A stretch of 43,239 bases of DNA, taken from the NCBI GenBank assembly GCA_937981955.1, contig CALJNA010000092.1, positions 1-43,239 of the forward strand. Reading direction: 5' to 3'. Shown piece by piece: positions 1 through 8,505 of the stretch (position 1 is its first letter; each line of letters opens with the position of its first letter). The position numbers and the translations under genes are program-made. This DNA is from an uncultured Granulosicoccaceae bacterium. Lineage in GTDB: Bacteria > Pseudomonadota > Gammaproteobacteria > Granulosicoccales > Granulosicoccaceae. The notes below the pieces were generated by a model. That model saw only the letters and a list, made by a program, of their open reading frames with translations. It did no database searches and was not told the origin of the DNA.

Positions 1-1080
1 ATCCCAAAATTTGCTTTTGATTACATCGAAGGTGGTTGTAACAGTGAATTAGCGATTAAAAATAATCGTGAAGCTTTAGATGATGTTTTTCTTCGACCTG
101 AGTATATGCAAAGCTACAGCAAGCCAGAATTGGGCGCTGAGCTATTTGGAAAAATGTATTCAGCACCTTTTGGTATCGCACCCTTAGGTTTGACCGGTCT
201 GGTGTGGCCTGATGCTTCGGCAATGCATGCTCGCGCTGCCTTAAAAGAAAATATTCCTTTCGTGCTGAGTACCGTTTCAACCATTTCAATTGAAGAAGCG
301 GCAAAAAACGCAAAGGATAATTTCTGGTTTCAACTGTATCCTCCTGCAGATGAAGAAATACTAGATGATATGCTCGATCGTTTGCGTAAAGTGGGGTGTG
401 AAAATCTAGTTGTTACTGTAGATGTGCCAACACCAAGTAGACGCATCAGTGCCATAAAAAGTGGATTAGCTGTGCCGCCAAAAATTACACTTAAAAGTGT
501 ACTTGAAAGTGCAATTCGTCCCCAATGGTCTATAGCTACAGTATTAGCTGGCCTGCCACAATTCGCTACCCTTCGACCCTATATTAAAGATGCAAAAAAC
601 ATCGAAGACATAGCAACTTTCATTCGTGTTACCTTGCGTGATGTCGTTGATGAAAACAGTTTAAAAAGCTTGAGACAGAAATGGCAAGGTAACTTAATTG
701 TTAAAGGCATCAGTCATGTCGATGATGCAATCGCCGTCAAAGACTTGGGTGCTGATGGCATCATTGTATCTAATCACGGTGGCCGCCAATTAGATGCGTC
801 ATTACCTCCTGCCGAAACACTGGCTGAAATTACCGATTCGGTTGGGGCAGAGTTAATTGTTATGGCTGATAGCGGTGTTGAAACGGGTGTTGATATAGCA
901 CGTTATCTTGCATTAGGTGCTGAATGTGTATTTGCAGGACGAGCATTTCTTTATGGCGTTGCTGCACATGGAGAGCAAGGTGCCGAACATTCTATTGATT
1001 TATTGAAAGATGAATTAGAACAGGTGATGTCACAAGTACATTGTGGAATGCCTGCATTAATGCATCAACATTTAGAGTAA
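1..1080 (+). CDS. FMN-dependent alpha-hydroxy acid oxidoreductase (lactate dehydrogenase/glycolate oxidase family), 5' partial
   Basis: The reading frame is open from base 1, so the first roughly 15-25 residues lie outside the window; 359 residues are visible against a family norm near 360-390. Family hallmarks are present in order: FDYIEGG near the N-terminus, FQLY, TVDVPTPSRR, the VKGI lysine, the catalytic SNHGGRQLD block (His codon at 775-777) and the FMN-phosphate segment DSGVETG...GAECVFAGRAFLYG. The family oxidises 2-hydroxy acids such as L-lactate or glycolate to 2-oxo acids with FMN in a TIM barrel. The substrate cannot be read from sequence alone. The gene converges on a TakP-like TRAP transporter that could supply the substrate. 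A bidirectional terminator follows. Base composition is AT-rich compared with genes after about 4.4 kb. Confidence 0.93.
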   Translation: MPKFAFDYIEGGCNSELAIKNNREALDDVFLRPEYMQSYSKPELGAELFGKMYSAPFGIAPLGLTGLVWPDASAMHARAALKENIPFVLSTVSTISIEEAAKNAKDNFWFQLYPPADEEILDDMLDRLRKVGCENLVVTVDVPTPSRRISAIKSGLAVPPKITLKSVLESAIRPQWSIATVLAGLPQFATLRPYIKDAKNIEDIATFIRVTLRDVVDENSLKSLRQKWQGNLIVKGISHVDDAIAVKDLGADGIIVSNHGGRQLDASLPPAETLAEITDSVGAELIVMADSGVETGVDIARYLALGAECVFAGRAFLYGVAAHGEQGAEHSIDLLKDELEQVMSQVHCGMPALMHQHLE

Positions 1081-1145
1081 TTAGAGTTAGAAATCGATAA
1101 AAGTAGGGGGATGTCTTTTAGATATTCTGAATGACTTTCAAACAC

Positions 1146-1175
1146 AAAAAGGGACTGATAAATCAGTCCCTTTTT
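1146..1175. terminator. bidirectional rho-independent terminator
   Basis: A perfect 9-bp stem, GGGACTGAT (1151-1159) with ATCAGTCCC (1162-1170), is flanked by AAAAA on the left and TTTTT on the right, so either strand gives a hairpin followed by a U run. It lies between two convergent genes, the hydroxy acid oxidoreductase and dctQM, and can serve both. Confidence 0.92.
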
Positions 1176-1198
1176 AATTCTAAGAGCTAGAAATCTAG

Positions 1199-3541
1199 CT
1201 ATCCAGCATAAAGATACCTTGGTAACCACAACGCTATTTGTGGGAAGGATACAATACATAGCAATCCGATTAATTGGATAACCATAAACTGCATCATACC
1301 AAGGTAGATATCTTTTAGATCCCATTCAGGTACAACACCTTTTAGGAAGTAAGCAGACAATGCCACTGGAGGACTTAACCAGGCGGTTTGTAAATTCACC
1401 GCTACCAGGATAGCGAACCAAACTAACAAATCGGTACGGTTAAGATCAAACGCAGGCCCTAATGTTTCTACGACTGGTAATAAGATAGGAACGATGATTA
1501 ATACAATCGGAACCCATTCTAGAGGCCAACCTAGTAAGAATATCAATGCCATGATGAGGAAGAGTGTCCAACCTGGTGACAGATTAAATGACAACAATAA
1601 CTCAGTTAACATTTGTGGCGTGCCAAGATTCGAGAATACCGCACCAAAGAAGTTAGATGCCGCAACCAAGAACATAATCAGTACACTGATCTCAAGAGTT
1701 TTGATTAATGCGTCATAGCCACCTGCAAAAGAGAACTTACCGTATGCTATTGATAGTGCAACTGAGCCTAAAGCACCACAGGCAGCGGCTTCTGCTGGTG
1801 TTGCAAAACCCATAAGTATTGAACCAAGAGCGGCAGCAATTAATACCGTCGGTGGTACCAGACCCATAAAGAATTCATACCAAAGATCAGAGAAGAAGAA
1901 ACCATTTGGTTTTGCTTTTCTTGACCAAGTATAAATAGCAAACATTACTCCAAGCCATAATATTGGAATCAGTAAGCCTGCTAACGGGAAGAACGCTAAT
2001 GAACCGGCAACACCCAGTGTACATAACCAAATGAAGATACCTAGTGCTAACATTACTAAGGCAACTTCAAGAGCATAGAAAGGTGAAGTGTCGGGTTGGT
2101 CTTCAGCAGATAGAATAGGGCCAAGGTTAGGATTAATCATACAACGGCCGATCGTGTATAACATGTAAAGACCCGCTAATAACATACCTGGAATAATGGC
2201 TGCTCTGAATAAGTCTGTTACAGGAACTTCAAGTACCGGCCCCATAACAATCAACATGATTGAAGGAGGTATTAATATACCTAGGGTACCACCGGCGGTA
2301 ATTGCTCCCGCTGATAACTTAACATCGTAACCTGAACGGTTCATGGTTTTTGCTGCCATAATACCGAGTATGGTTACCGATGCACCAACGATACCCGTTG
2401 CTGCAGCGAAGATCATTGATACGAATAGTACTGCAATAAATAATGCACCACGTGTGCGTGACATCATCATTTGTACTGCGTTAAATAAGCGTTCCATCAA
2501 TCCCGCAGATTCCATCATGATACCCATTAGGATAAATAGAGGAACAGCGACTAACTGGTCATCAAGCATTGTAGAGTTAACTTGAAGCGTAAGAAGGAAG
2601 AAAGTTAAGTTACTGCTTCCACCCCATGTGCCAAAAACAAAACCAAGGAATAAAAGCGTAAATGAAATCGGGAAGCCAATGAATATTGAGAATAACATTG
2701 CGCCTAACATAACCATTCCGATGGCTGGTTTAGAAAGACCGTTTTCTCCAAAGAGTCCTGAGAACCAATCTGCTAAAGGCAATGTATCAGGTAAGAATAC
2801 CGCTACACATAAAATAGCTAAAAATACTAGATAGAATGGGAATATCTTAAGGAACTTTGCTTCGCGCTCTTTACCCATTTGATGGAAGGCACGGAATAAC
2901 TCGGCAAAACCTTGAAGGAATAAAAGTAATGCGCCAATTGGCATAAATATACGAGCAGGCCATAAATAGGGTGCCCATGTTGAATCACTGGCTTCTTCCC
3001 AGCGGCCAAATCCTTCAGTGATACCTTTAAATCCTACAGAATCTAAAGTGAAGTCTAATGAACTCCAAAAGAAAAATAACATTGAAGGGAAGTAAAACAA
3101 TAGATATAAAGTGGCATCTACTGTTGCTTGTGTTTTTGGAGTCCAACTCCTAAAAAGAAAATCTGCACGAATATGTACACCGCGCATAAGTGCATAACCT
3201 GCGGCACCCATAAATAATACACCACCAAGCATTCTACTTACGTCATATGACCATAGTGTAGGTCCTAAGCCCCATGCTCTTGCAGTATCAGCCATATCAT
3301 ATGAGGCCAACATTCCAAACATACTTCTGGAAAATACCTCTACTACCATTGCGACCATTAATGGGACTAGTAATAGGCAAATGATACGTCCTGCCCATAG
3401 ATTCAAAACATCTACAAAAGCAGTGATAGGACGTTGCCAAGAAGTCATGTCTTCGGGAGTTTGTCCTGGTTCTTCAGCACGTCTCTCTGCGATCAATTCA
3501 TCGGTGATATCCAATTCACCTATTTCTACATCATCAGCCAT
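1199..3541 (-). CDS. TRAP transporter fused small-large permease (DctQ-DctM)
   Basis: This 780-residue membrane protein joins both integral subunits of a tripartite ATP-independent periplasmic transporter. Residues from about 45 to 230 form the four-helix DctQ part, including the stretch around GVHIRADFLF. After a linker, residues from about 270 onward form the 12-helix DctM part with the typical FIGFPISFTLLFLG, MMESAGLMERLF and GGTLGILIPPSIMLIV segments. Fused QM permeases are known for the TAXI/TRAP group. Uptake is driven by a sodium or proton gradient together with the binding protein encoded just upstream (dctP). The ATG at 3541 is preceded by AGGGAT. An intercistronic hairpin separates it from dctP, which may keep permease levels below binding-protein levels. 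It ends next to a bidirectional terminator. Confidence 0.95.
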   Translation of the reverse strand: MADDVEIGELDITDELIAERRAEEPGQTPEDMTSWQRPITAFVDVLNLWAGRIICLLLVPLMVAMVVEVFSRSMFGMLASYDMADTARAWGLGPTLWSYDVSRMLGGVLFMGAAGYALMRGVHIRADFLFRSWTPKTQATVDATLYLLFYFPSMLFFFWSSLDFTLDSVGFKGITEGFGRWEEASDSTWAPYLWPARIFMPIGALLLFLQGFAELFRAFHQMGKEREAKFLKIFPFYLVFLAILCVAVFLPDTLPLADWFSGLFGENGLSKPAIGMVMLGAMLFSIFIGFPISFTLLFLGFVFGTWGGSSNLTFFLLTLQVNSTMLDDQLVAVPLFILMGIMMESAGLMERLFNAVQMMMSRTRGALFIAVLFVSMIFAAATGIVGASVTILGIMAAKTMNRSGYDVKLSAGAITAGGTLGILIPPSIMLIVMGPVLEVPVTDLFRAAIIPGMLLAGLYMLYTIGRCMINPNLGPILSAEDQPDTSPFYALEVALVMLALGIFIWLCTLGVAGSLAFFPLAGLLIPILWLGVMFAIYTWSRKAKPNGFFFSDLWYEFFMGLVPPTVLIAAALGSILMGFATPAEAAACGALGSVALSIAYGKFSFAGGYDALIKTLEISVLIMFLVAASNFFGAVFSNLGTPQMLTELLLSFNLSPGWTLFLIMALIFLLGWPLEWVPIVLIIVPILLPVVETLGPAFDLNRTDLLVWFAILVAVNLQTAWLSPPVALSAYFLKGVVPEWDLKDIYLGMMQFMVIQLIGLLCIVSFPQIALWLPRYLYAG

Positions 3542-3602
3542 TTTAATAATCCCTAGTTAACTTTCATGAATGAACTGTTATTGTTATTTTGATTAATAAT
3601 TA

Positions 3603-3633
3603 AACTAAACCCTTCATAAAGAAGGGTTTAGTT
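3603..3633 (-). terminator. intercistronic hairpin between dctP and dctQM (partial terminator or mRNA stabiliser)
   Basis: A perfect 13-bp stem (3603-3615 with 3621-3633, half-site AACTAAACCCTTC) closes a 5-base loop. On the minus strand it follows the dctP stop and is followed by an AT-rich, only partly U-rich stretch. Hairpins at this spot in binding-protein operons commonly protect the upstream message or attenuate read-through into the permease gene. That role is inferred here. Confidence 0.75.
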
Positions 3634-3663
3634 GTGAAGCAAATAAAAATTTAAAAATTTAAA

Positions 3664-4767
3664 TTACTTCTTAACAGAGTCAGCAAACGCTTTACCAAGT
3701 GCTGCGTTAGATGCCTGTGAACCAGCCCAGTAAGGTACTGCGATTGCAGCGAAGTCTTTCTGTGACTGCCATACTTTAGCGAAGAAAGCATTTTCTTTAG
3801 CATTCTTTTCTAATGAAGCTTTTGCAGCGTTCATGTATGCAGGGAAGTAATCAGCTGGTGTGTCATGTAACTGTACACCGTGATTTTCAGTTAAGTCTTT
3901 AAGTGCTTTACCATTCTCATAGATACGGTAAGACATTGCTTTCATAAGTGATGCGTTAGCAGCAACTTCAAGTGACTTTCTCTCGTGATCAGTTAACTTC
4001 TTGTATACGTCGCCATTGATGTACATGTCAGCGTTTACAACAACCTGGTGAAGACCTTGCAGGTAGTAGTGCTTGAGTACTTTTTGGAAACCGAAAACAC
4101 TGTCAGGCTTTGGGCAGCACCATTCAGCAGCGTCGATTGTGCCTTTTTCAAGAGCAGGCAGAATGTCACCACCACCCATAGCAACAGCGGCTACACCGAT
4201 GTCTTTATAAGTTTGGCCAGGGATGCCAGGAGGTGCACGGAAACGCAGCTTACGGAAATCGTCCATGCTGTTGATAGGCTCTTTGAACCAACCCAGAGCT
4301 TCAGGACCAACTGGTTGCAGCATCAGGCCGTGAACGTTCATTCCCATTTCGCCCCAAAGACGATCGTATAACTCTTTACCGCCGCCGAAGTGGAACCAGG
4401 AGATGAACGCGATGTTGTCGATACCAACACCGGCACCGGCAACTGGAGAACCGAACAGCATCGCTGCAGGGTGTTTACCAGACCAGTAGTGAGTCCAGGC
4501 GAAACCACCGTCGAGCAGACCTTTGTCTACAGCGTCGAGGATATCGGCGTTACCAACAACAGAGTTGGCTGGTAGTACTTCAATAATAACTTCGCCGCCA
4601 GTCAAATCGCTAACGTTCTTCGCGAAGTCTTTGACCATGACGATTTCATCGGCTTTGTCGCCGATAACAGATTGAACTTTAATGGTTGTGGCTGCTTGCG
4701 CATTTACAGTTCCGAGAACTGCCAGAGCAAGTGATGCGCCGATGGTTTTAAGCATGGTACTGCGCAT
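3664..4767 (-). CDS. TRAP transporter substrate-binding protein, DctP/TakP-like
   Basis: This 367-residue periplasmic protein has an N-terminal signal peptide with a likely cut after NAQA (about residue 25). It delivers substrate to the QM permease encoded downstream. The segments LRFRAPPGIPGQTYKDIG, GGDILPALEKGTIDAAEW and the FGFQKVLKHYYLQGLHQ block match the TakP branch, whose studied members bind 2-oxo monocarboxylates or lactate. Here the ligand-region motif reads EWCCPKPD rather than the usual EWVGP-type sequence, so specificity could differ. The ATG at 4767 has a strong GGAGG ten bases upstream; a second ATG four codons in is possible. Base composition appears to change inside this gene, AT-rich in the 3' part and near 53-60% GC in the 5' part. 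Confidence 0.94.
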   Translation of the reverse strand: MRSTMLKTIGASLALAVLGTVNAQAATTIKVQSVIGDKADEIVMVKDFAKNVSDLTGGEVIIEVLPANSVVGNADILDAVDKGLLDGGFAWTHYWSGKHPAAMLFGSPVAGAGVGIDNIAFISWFHFGGGKELYDRLWGEMGMNVHGLMLQPVGPEALGWFKEPINSMDDFRKLRFRAPPGIPGQTYKDIGVAAVAMGGGDILPALEKGTIDAAEWCCPKPDSVFGFQKVLKHYYLQGLHQVVVNADMYINGDVYKKLTDHERKSLEVAANASLMKAMSYRIYENGKALKDLTENHGVQLHDTPADYFPAYMNAAKASLEKNAKENAFFAKVWQSQKDFAAIAVPYWAGSQASNAALGKAFADSVKK

Positions 4768-4917
4768 TGTGGAATTTCCTCCAATTGGGATTATGTTCGC
4801 TACCCGCAGGTAGCGCTGTGTGGCTGCAAAAGCATACCGGATTAGACCAAAGCTTAGTTTGAATCCAGTCTGATAACGGTTTGTCTTTGCGACTCCATAC
4901 TGCGTTCAAATGTGCAG

Positions 4918-4940
4918 TAATGAGACAAAGAATCTCATTA
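4918..4940. promoter_or_regulatory. inverted repeat upstream of dctP, candidate operator
   Basis: The perfect dyad TAATGAGA-N7-TCTCATTA lies about 150 bp upstream of dctP. A minus-strand TTGACA hexamer (4957-4952) sits just before it, so the repeat would overlap the -10/start region of a promoter reading into dctP. I see no good -10 at standard spacing, so the promoter itself is tentative. Confidence 0.5.
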
Positions 4941-5010
4941 AAGCCCATTTCTGTCAAATATTGGATCGTTTGACGTACGACAGGGTGTTAGCTGAAATCG
5001 GACCCAGTCG

Positions 5011-5040
5011 ATTCATGTATAAGATATCTTGTACATGAAT
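5011..5040. promoter_or_regulatory. 30-bp near-perfect palindrome, candidate operator of the dctP region
   Basis: The half-site ATTCATGTA, then (T/C), then AAGAT is mirrored almost exactly around position 5025/5026; only one symmetric base pair is mismatched. Each arm also contains a shorter TTGTACAT-like dyad, so it could bind one large dimer or two dimers side by side. It lies in the 469-bp gap between the DUF1501 stop and the dctP start. The regulator is not identifiable from the window. Confidence 0.6.
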
Positions 5041-5098
5041 ATAAAGCAAGTTTGGGAACCGCTCCAATTCAGCATCTCTCGAAAGATATTGATGCAAA

Positions 5099-5115
5099 TC
5101 GGTCTTCAAGACCGA
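5099..5115. promoter_or_regulatory. 17-bp perfect palindrome, candidate operator
   Basis: The sequence TCGGTCTTCAAGACCGA is a perfect dyad around a central C, with a further GGTCT half-site immediately after it. It is the third strong inverted repeat in the gap upstream of dctP. A protein-binding site is more likely than a terminator because no U run follows on either strand. Confidence 0.45.
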
Positions 5116-5184
5116 ACGGTCTGCCAGTGGGATGAATGTTTGCGCGACAGAGGTCGCTAAGTGGTTCAGATTTGAATCATTTTT

Positions 5185-5213
5185 GAGCCGGTCGTGTCAT
5201 CCACAACCGGCTC
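5185..5213 (-). other. hairpin downstream of the DUF1501 gene
   Basis: An 8-bp GC-rich stem, GAGCCGGT (5185-5192) with ACCGGCTC (5206-5213), begins 24 bases after the end of the DUF1501 gene on the minus strand. It is followed there by a run of A rather than U, so it is not a canonical intrinsic terminator. It could still stabilise the 3' end or assist termination. Confidence 0.4.
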
Positions 5214-5236
5214 GAACCTGTACGCGGGTTTATTCC

Positions 5237-6607
5237 CTAAGACAGGAAGCCCAGATCGGTTTCCTGGAAGTTTGCCAGGGTTGGCAAAATTTGGTGAAGC
5301 TGGTCGTCGGGCAGGCCCATCCAGCGCAACAAGGTTGCTGCATACTGGGCAGACGACAGCGTGGGCACTATACGTCCGTTTTGAATCGCATCAGGACCGT
5401 CAACGCCCATGCGCGGGATGGTCCCGAGCACATCACCACCGTTAACAGCGCCACCCATGACCATCAGGTGGTTACCCCAGCCATGATCAGTGCCATCACC
5501 GTTACCGGTCAGGCTACGGCCGAAATCAGATGCGGTAAACGTGGTCACGTTGTCGGATTCACCAAGCTCATCAAGTGTCGATTGAAAGTAGCTCATTGCG
5601 TTGGCAAGCTCCTGGAATAACCAGGGTTGCTTTTGGTTTTGATGATCGTGAACGTCAAAGCCTTTCATGCGCACATAGAAAATCTGTCGGCGCATACCCA
5701 GCTGACCACGTGCTGCAATGAGTTGCGCAACCATCGCCAGTTGTGCAGCCAGTGAATTCTCGGCCGGTTGTTCGGTAATAATCGGGCCGTTGCTCTCAAG
5801 CACTGCACCAAGCTCTTCAGTGATGCGCAAGGCTCGGTTCTGAATGTCAGCATAGGCGCTGGAAAAAATATGCGACTGTTGAAGTTCCATCACGCGACGG
5901 AAGGCTTCCGCACGTGGTTGTTCCCACTCGTTATCTTTGTCTAATCCGGCAAACTCCAGCAGGCCGGTTTCTTTTAATGCGAACGGTCGCTGGCCCGAAC
6001 CAGATTGCCAGTAGTTCGAACCATCCAGGGTGACAGAGGTTAGGTAGTCACGTTCCTGATAGGTTGATAAATGCTCCGCAGCGGCGGCGCCCCAGCCCTG
6101 GTCTCCGCGGCCGCGACCCTGCAATTGCTGCCACTGAATTTCCTGATCCGAATGTGAGAAAAGTTGAGCCGGTAAAGGTACTGATTTGTCTTCGTATTGG
6201 CCGCGACTGGTGGGCACGATCAGATTACCAACGTTGGCAACCATTGCCAGCCGCTGTTCCTGGTACAGGTTGTACAGCGGTTCTGCATGCTTGTTGAAAC
6301 CCAGCGAACCATGGTTGCCGGATAAGGTGTCGAGATTCAGTAGCTGATCGCGGCCGACTGAAAGATTTTGTCTGGAACGCGTGTATTCGTTGTAGTCAGC
6401 ATTGCCGGTGGGCACGAGCAAACTGAAACCATCGGATCCACCTTCAAGGTATACGCAGACCAGTGCGCGATAATCAGCACCATCGGCGAAATTCGAATCG
6501 GCTGCCTGTGCAAGCGTTAACATCGGGTTCGCACCCAAAGCCAGACCAGCACCGGTCATGGTTTTTGCGCCCAGTTTTAAAAAGCGTCTTCTTTCGTTCC
6601 TGTTCAT
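5237..6607 (-). CDS. DUF1501 family protein, Tat-exported
   Basis: This 456-residue protein belongs to the DUF1501 family, a group related to sulfatase/alkaline-phosphatase folds but without an established function. The N-terminus MNRNERRRFLKLGAKTM carries a twin-arginine motif followed by a hydrophobic stretch and an AQA cleavage region, so export by Tat is expected; tatABC is encoded at 34731-36433. Typical DUF1501 segments are VYLEGGSDGFSLLVP near the start, FYVRMKGFDVHDHQ in the middle, and TTFTASDFGRSLTGNGDGTDHGWGNH late in the protein. I chose the ATG at 6607 over an in-frame TTG two codons upstream because the twin-arginine signal begins there. It lies 104 bp downstream of the DUF1800 gene on the same strand, the usual partner arrangement of these families. 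Confidence 0.92.
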   Translation of the reverse strand: MNRNERRRFLKLGAKTMTGAGLALGANPMLTLAQAADSNFADGADYRALVCVYLEGGSDGFSLLVPTGNADYNEYTRSRQNLSVGRDQLLNLDTLSGNHGSLGFNKHAEPLYNLYQEQRLAMVANVGNLIVPTSRGQYEDKSVPLPAQLFSHSDQEIQWQQLQGRGRGDQGWGAAAAEHLSTYQERDYLTSVTLDGSNYWQSGSGQRPFALKETGLLEFAGLDKDNEWEQPRAEAFRRVMELQQSHIFSSAYADIQNRALRITEELGAVLESNGPIITEQPAENSLAAQLAMVAQLIAARGQLGMRRQIFYVRMKGFDVHDHQNQKQPWLFQELANAMSYFQSTLDELGESDNVTTFTASDFGRSLTGNGDGTDHGWGNHLMVMGGAVNGGDVLGTIPRMGVDGPDAIQNGRIVPTLSSAQYAATLLRWMGLPDDQLHQILPTLANFQETDLGFLS

Positions 6608-6711
6608 CGGCAAACTCTTGTTATTATTTTTTTGCTCTTTCTAGTAAGGCCGTACCGTTCTGAGAACGTATGGACTTACCAGAGACTCCGTTCTTGCTTA
6701 CTCTTCTTCCT

Positions 6712-8385
6712 CTAAAGCTGCACTGCAGCTTCTGGTGAACTCATGATCAGAAAGATGGCTTCTGCTATGCGTTGTGATGCGGCGTTGTTGTAGTCTCGCG
6801 TATCCATAAGCTTTGATACTTCCAGACGCAACTCCGGTGACATTCGGCCGCCGAGCAATAACAGATCAAGATGGTCGAGAAGAAGCTCGCGGTCATGCTC
6901 CATTTCCATCTCACGGTCAATATTGATCGCAATACGGTGCCCGTCGCCAGCTACCTTATAGTTGTGTGACCACAAACTATTAGCCAGTACACGGCTGGTC
7001 AGACTGATCATGCTTGACTCGTCCAGAATTTCGAATTCGGGCGATACCAGGCCCATATCGCGAATGCGACCAGGTTGACTGAAATCGGGGGTAAAGAAAT
7101 TAAACACTGTCGGTGATGCTAATGGTGCCTGTTGCAGCTCATCACTGACCCACGCATAGTTAAAGTCCGGGTGAATACCATCGTTGGGTTCGAAGGCTCG
7201 CCACATTTGTGTGATGCGCAGTAAAGGTTCTTTGGTTTTACCGAAAGTGTCTGGGTTCTCGATGTGCCCCTGACGTGCTTCCGTGTGCATTAAAATCGCC
7301 TTAACCGTGCTGCCAAGATTGCCTCGTTCGCCGTTTGAGTTACTGTTGAACACCTGTACTACGTCACGAACGTACTGTTTGCTTGGGTTACTGGTAACCA
7401 GTTTTGCTATCAGATGCTTGACGATAAACGGACCAACGTTTGGATGATCTGCAATATTATCCAGTGCATCAGCAAGATCTTCCTCTGCGGTTTGTCCTGC
7501 AGGGATAACCTTGCCGTTCAATATTTTTTTCTCACCGGTGTCGTGATACTCGGGCCACGCGACCATTGGGTTGATGAAGTCTTTATTTTGTGGCCAACGG
7601 AAATGGTCCGCGTTGGCAAAGTGCCAGCCGGTGAATACATGAGCAAAAGCTTCAACGATATCCTGATCGTAGGTTGGCAAGGGCACACCGTCTGCATCAT
7701 TGATGGTGGTGCCGTCGTCATTCAATAAACTTAACCCAATGCTGAACAGTTGCAATAACTCTCGAGCATAGTTTTCATCAGGACGCAGATTCTCTTCAGG
7801 ATCAGGTTTATGGTTACCCTTCATACTGAGGTATTCACCCATAACCGGATTCAGCGTGATCTCTTCAATCAGCTCTCTATAGTTGCCGAACGAATGCCGC
7901 AGTAAAATATCGTAATAGTTCGCCAGACCAGGTTGTTCATCACCAAGCCCGTCGGCTGATGAAATAACGAAGATTTCACTCAGTGCGAATGCCACTCGCT
8001 GACGCAGCTGGTCATCTGCGTTGACTGCGTGTCGCCACCAGACATTGATGTACTCGTTCCACCGATCGTTTTTGGATTGCCGTAAGCCATCGCTCATAAA
8101 AGTTGCTGGTTTGGACATCTGATCATCCAGCCAGAATTCCGGTCCCTTACCAGAGATAGCATCAATGTCTTTAAGTGTGGCACCAAAGCTTGTTTGCTCG
8201 AGCAAGCGAAATGCTTCCTCTTTCGACATAGGATTGTCGGGAGCGGCGTTGTTAACTTCCGTCGCTGGCAATGCTGGTGCTATTGCGGGGGCGGCTGTCG
8301 ATCCAGTTGTATTACCAGTCCCACCACCACAGCCTGCTAAGAGCATTATGAGAATGGGCAACAGGATAATTATTCTTGTTTTCAT
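6712..8385 (-). CDS. DUF1800 family lipoprotein
   Basis: This 557-residue protein starts with a lipoprotein signal peptide ending in LLAGC (Cys at about residue 19), then a Gly/Ala/Pro-rich spacer, then the DUF1800 domain. Recognisable parts are LLEQTSFGAT, the helix DDQLRQRVAFALSEIFV, NPVMGEYLSMKGN, ENYARELLQLFSIG and the later HVFTGW and HPNVGPFIVKHLI segments. The biochemical role of DUF1800 is unknown. It is commonly encoded next to DUF1501, as here, which suggests a joint envelope function. The lipobox predicts a membrane-anchored periplasmic or outer-membrane location, while its partner is Tat-exported and probably soluble. No clear promoter is visible in the 120 bp upstream. Confidence 0.92.
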   Translation of the reverse strand: MKTRIIILLPILIMLLAGCGGGTGNTTGSTAAPAIAPALPATEVNNAAPDNPMSKEEAFRLLEQTSFGATLKDIDAISGKGPEFWLDDQMSKPATFMSDGLRQSKNDRWNEYINVWWRHAVNADDQLRQRVAFALSEIFVISSADGLGDEQPGLANYYDILLRHSFGNYRELIEEITLNPVMGEYLSMKGNHKPDPEENLRPDENYARELLQLFSIGLSLLNDDGTTINDADGVPLPTYDQDIVEAFAHVFTGWHFANADHFRWPQNKDFINPMVAWPEYHDTGEKKILNGKVIPAGQTAEEDLADALDNIADHPNVGPFIVKHLIAKLVTSNPSKQYVRDVVQVFNSNSNGERGNLGSTVKAILMHTEARQGHIENPDTFGKTKEPLLRITQMWRAFEPNDGIHPDFNYAWVSDELQQAPLASPTVFNFFTPDFSQPGRIRDMGLVSPEFEILDESSMISLTSRVLANSLWSHNYKVAGDGHRIAINIDREMEMEHDRELLLDHLDLLLLGGRMSPELRLEVSKLMDTRDYNNAASQRIAEAIFLIMSSPEAAVQL

Positions 8386-8505
8386 GGCCTGCGTTCTGCC
8401 TCTTGCACGAGGAGGTTAACGGCAGGTTATGTCAATGGCTGAGGCTCAGTACAGCACCTGTGAATGATGTCTGTATGCCTTCACAAACCGGGTTCGTTTT
8501 GTGTA

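Noticed and set aside
4048-4371. Plus-strand open frame of 107 codons
   Set aside because: Antisense to dctP, whose family match covers the same bases.
5185-5225. Minus-strand GGTTCGAGCC, resembling the T-arm of a tRNA
   Set aside because: The flanking bases do not form a T stem, and no anticodon or acceptor arms can be found around it.
5132-5620. Plus-strand open frame of 162 codons
   Set aside because: It is largely antisense to the DUF1501 gene and shows no protein motif.
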